DNA of 64,000 nt from Bathymodiolus brooksi (Eukaryota > Mollusca > Bivalvia > Mytilida > Modiolidae): NCBI GenBank assembly GCA_963680875.1, contig OY804579.1, positions 16,135,506-16,199,505 of the forward strand, given 5' to 3'. The notes under the pieces were generated by a model. It saw only the letters and a program-made list of their open reading frames with translations, did no database searches and was not told the DNA's origin. Both the position numbers and the translations under genes were made by a program. How positions within the stretch are numbered: position 1 is the stretch's first letter; every line of letters begins with the position of its first letter. This document shows, one piece after another, positions 60,770 to 64,000 of this stretch.

Positions 60770-60961
60770 TTTGGAGATTTTAGGTCCCTGTGTATAAGTT
60801 TGTGGGCATGAAGACATTCCATCCCACTTGCAATCTGTTTTGACCAGACCAACAGCTGAGCAGGGGGAATTTCCTTTCCGCCTCTTAATACTTCATAAAG
60901 CTGACCATTGGGACAGTATTCCATAACAATACAATAAGTTGGTGATACGGTACACACACCC
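60770..60961 (-). CDS. MAP3K12/13: DLK/LZK-type MAP3K, hinge and catalytic-loop exon
   Basis: Minus strand, acceptor TTGTATTTCCAG, donor CCAAA|GTAAGT, 192 bp. Reads [20 protein letters not shown], then [20 protein letters not shown], then [20 protein letters not shown] and KSP(N). It covers the hinge (MEYC), alpha-D and alpha-E, and the catalytic loop HRDLKSPN with the catalytic Asp and Lys intact. 'GQLYEVLR' is characteristic of DLK and LZK. DLK-family kinases are upstream activators of JNK/p38 signalling in axon injury and growth. The preceding exons (glycine loop, VAVK lysine) must lie beyond position 64000, across the 17-bp array. Confidence 0.95.
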
Positions 60962-61084
60962 CTGGAAATACAAGAAGAATTCAAATGAATGTTGGTGACA
61001 GGTACAAATATTTTTATAAAAGAAAAAGCAATTGGTTGACTAAATATATTAATCCTGTGGATATTGATTTTCATCCAAATGCCT

Positions 61085-64000
61085 AAATAGGCATCCAAGC
61101 TAAATAGGTATCCAAGCTATATAGGTATCCAATCTAAATAGGCATTCAATCTAAATAGGCATCCAAGCTATATAGGTATCCAATCTAAATAGGCATCCAA
61201 GCTATATAGGTATCCAATCTAAATAGGCATCCAAGCTAAATAGGCATCCAATCTATATACTATAATATAGGCATCATACCTAAATAGACATGCAACCTAA
61301 ATACACTTCCTATCTAAATAGACATCCTACTTAAATATACATCCTACCTAAATTAGGCATCCTACTTAAATATACATCCCACCTAAACTACCATCCTACC
61401 TAAATAGACATCCCACCTAAACTACCATCCTACCTAAATAGATATCCTACCTTAAATAGACATCCTATCTAAATAGACATCCTACTTAAATATACATCCT
61501 ACCTAAATAGACATTCTACTTAAATATAAATCCTACCTAAATATACATCCTACCTAAATATACATCCTACCTAAATAGACATCCTACCAAAATAGACATC
61601 CTACCTAAATAGACATCCTATCTAAATAGACATCCTACTTAAATATACATCCTACCTAAATAGACATCCTACTTAAATATACATCCTACCTAAATATACA
61701 TCCTACCTAAATAGACATTCTACTTAAATATACATCCTACCTAAATAGACATCCCACCTAAACAACCATCCTACCTAAATAGACATCCTACCTAAATAGA
61801 TATCCTACCTAAATAGACATCCTACCTAAGCTACCATCCTAGCTAAATAGGCATCATAGCTAAATAGACATCCTACCTAAATAGGCATCCCAGCTAAATA
61901 GACATCCTACCTAAATAGATATCCTACCTAAATAGGCATCCTACCAAAATAGACATCCTACCTAAATAGACATCCTACCTAAACTACCATCCTAGCTAAA
62001 TAGGCATCCTAGCTAAATAGACATCCTCCATAAACTACCATCCTAGCTAAATAAGCATCCTAGCTAAATAGGCATCCTACCTAAATAAACATCCTACCTA
62101 AACAGACATCCTACCTAAATAGACATCCTACTTAAATAGACATCCTACCTAAATAGACATCCTATCTAAATAGACATCCTACTTAAATATACATCCTACC
62201 TAAATAGACATCCTACTTAAATATACATCCTACCTAAATAGACATCCTACTTAAATATACATCCTACCTAAATAGACATCCTACCTAAATAGACATCCTA
62301 GCTAAATAGACATCCTAGCTAAATATACATTCTACCTAAATAGACATCCTACCTAAATAGGCATCCTACCTATACTACCATCCTACCTAAATAGACATCC
62401 TAGCTAAATAGGCATCCCACCAAAATAGACATCCTACCTAAATAGACATCCTAGCTAAATAGGCATCCTACTTAAATATACATCCTAGTTAAATAGGCAT
62501 TCTACATAAATAGACATCCTACCTAAATAGACATCCTAGCTAAATAGGCATCCTATCAAAATAGACATCCTACCTAAATAGACTTCCTAGCTAAATAGGC
62601 ATCCTACCTAAATAGACATCCTACTTAAATATACATCCTACTTAAATAGACATCCCACCTAAACTACCATCCTACCTAAATAGACATCCTACCTAAATAG
62701 ACATTCTACCTAACTAGACATCCTACCTAAATAGACATCCTACCTAAATAGACATCCTACTTAAATATACATCCTACCTAAATAGACATCCTACTTAAAT
62801 ATACATCCTACCTAAATAGACATCCTACTTAAATATACATCCTACATAAACTACCATTCTACCCAAATAGACATCCTACCTAAATAGGCATCCTACCTAA
62901 ATATACATCCTACCTAAATAGGCATCCTACCTAAATAGACATCCTACCTAAATATACATCCTACCTAAATAGGCATCCTACCTAAATAGACATCCTACCT
63001 AAATAGACATCCCACCTAAACTACCATCCTACCTAAATAGACAAGACATCCTACCTAAACTACCATCCTAACCAAATAGACAAGACATCCTAGGTACCTA
63101 AATAGACATCCTACTTAAATATACATTCTACCTAAATAGACATCCTACCTAAATAGACATCCTACTTAAATATACATCCTACCTAAATTAGACATCCTAC
63201 TTAAATATACATCCTACTTACATAGACATTCCACCTAAAACTACCATCCTACCTAAATAGACATCTTACCTAAATAGATATCCTACCTAAATAGATATCC
63301 TACCTAAATAGACATCCTACCTAAACTACCATCCTAGCTAAATAGACATCCTACCTAAATAGGCATCCTAGCTAAATAGACATCCTACCTAAATAGATAT
63401 CCTACCTAAATAGGCATCCTACCTAAATAGACATCCTATCTAAATGGACATCCTAGCTAAATAGACAAGACATCCTAGGTACCTAAATAGACATCCTACC
63501 TAAATGGATATCCTACCTAAATAGGCATCCTAGCTAAATAGACATCCTACCTAAATGGATATCCTATCTAAATAGGCATCTTACCTAAATAGACATCCTA
63601 CTTAAATATACATCCTACATAAACTACCATCCTACCCAAATAGACATCCTACCTAAATAAGCATCCTACCTAAATAGACATCCTACCTAAATATACATCC
63701 TACCTAAATAGGCATCCTACCTAAATAGACATCCTACCTAAATAGACATCCTACTTAAATATACATCCTACATAAACTACCATTCTACCCAAATAGACAT
63801 CCTACCTAAATAGGCATCCTACCTAAATAGACATCCTACCTAAATATACATCCTACCTAAATAGGCATCCTACCTAAATAGACATCCTACCTAAATATAC
63901 ATCCTACCTAAATAGGCATCCTACCTAAATAGACATCCTACCTAAATAGACATCCCACCTAAACTACCATCCTACCTAAATAGACAAGACATCCTACCTA
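61085..64000. repeat. 17-bp tandem array, about 170 copies, runs off the window
   Basis: The unit ACCTAAATAGACATCCT has AGGC, TATA, CTACCAT and AGCTAAAT variants. The left 200 bp is more diverged (ATAGGCATCCAAGCTA). Irregular blocks (CTACCATTCTACCC at 62851 and 63777; ACAAGAC at 63041 and 63984) recur about 0.93-0.94 kb apart, showing block duplication. It is intronic to the MAP3K gene, upstream of the exon at 60961. Confidence 0.95.

Noticed and set aside
60629..60817. 62-codon minus-strand ORF resembling part of a kinase loop
   Set aside because: It is not a separate gene. It reads, out of frame, through the duplicated copies of the HRD exon end and donor.

Overview
The window looks like nuclear DNA from a lophotrochozoan animal, most likely a bivalve mollusc. 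The evidence is AT-rich sequence, animal-type exons with GT-AG borders, non-LTR retrotransposon relics, tRNA-derived SINEs with a MetaSINE-like core, and dispersed repeats of a style common in bivalves (tandem blocks ending in ACGGACGACGGACG). The species cannot be named from this sequence.

Two host genes converge. On the plus strand, six exons between 23254 and 43601 encode the C-terminal part of a GMC (glucose-methanol-choline) oxidoreductase. The last five join in consistent phase to a stop codon. On the minus strand, four exons between 60961 and 51277 encode kinase subdomains V to XI of a DLK/LZK-type MAP3K (MAP3K12/13, Wallenda, dlk-1 family). Its N-lobe lies beyond the right edge and its C-terminus was not found.

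Layout. 1-22.4 kb is a graveyard of mobile elements: a LINE 3' end, a perfect fold-back, two Mutator-like TIR elements, a 2.8 kb long-TIR element, two copies of one L2/CR1-like LINE, further TIR elements and a 42-bp minisatellite. 22.4-22.8 kb is a CpG-rich block with three CRE-ETS composite sites and an NRF1-like palindrome. 22.9-43.6 kb is the GMC gene, whose introns hold a 5.9 kb array of a 36-bp unit and an 8.6 kb array of a 46-bp unit. 43.7-50.3 kb has an internally deleted hAT element, nested MITEs and small repeats. 51.3-64.0 kb is the MAP3K gene, with arrays of 28-, 50-, about 20- and 17-bp units in its introns. Tandem arrays make up about one third of the window.

The most interesting observation is that two of the MAP3K arrays are built from exon-intron junctions. 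The 50-bp unit (54.19-55.69 kb, about 30 copies) contains the 3' splice site and the first codons of the adjoining kinase exon. The repeats at 60.5-60.77 kb contain the end of the HRD-loop exon plus its GTAAGT donor, and differ from the real exon mostly at synonymous positions. The gene thus carries serial decoy splice sites beside real ones. The kinase also reads DFS where nearly all kinases have DFG. No RNA gene, CRISPR array or bacterial-type system was seen.
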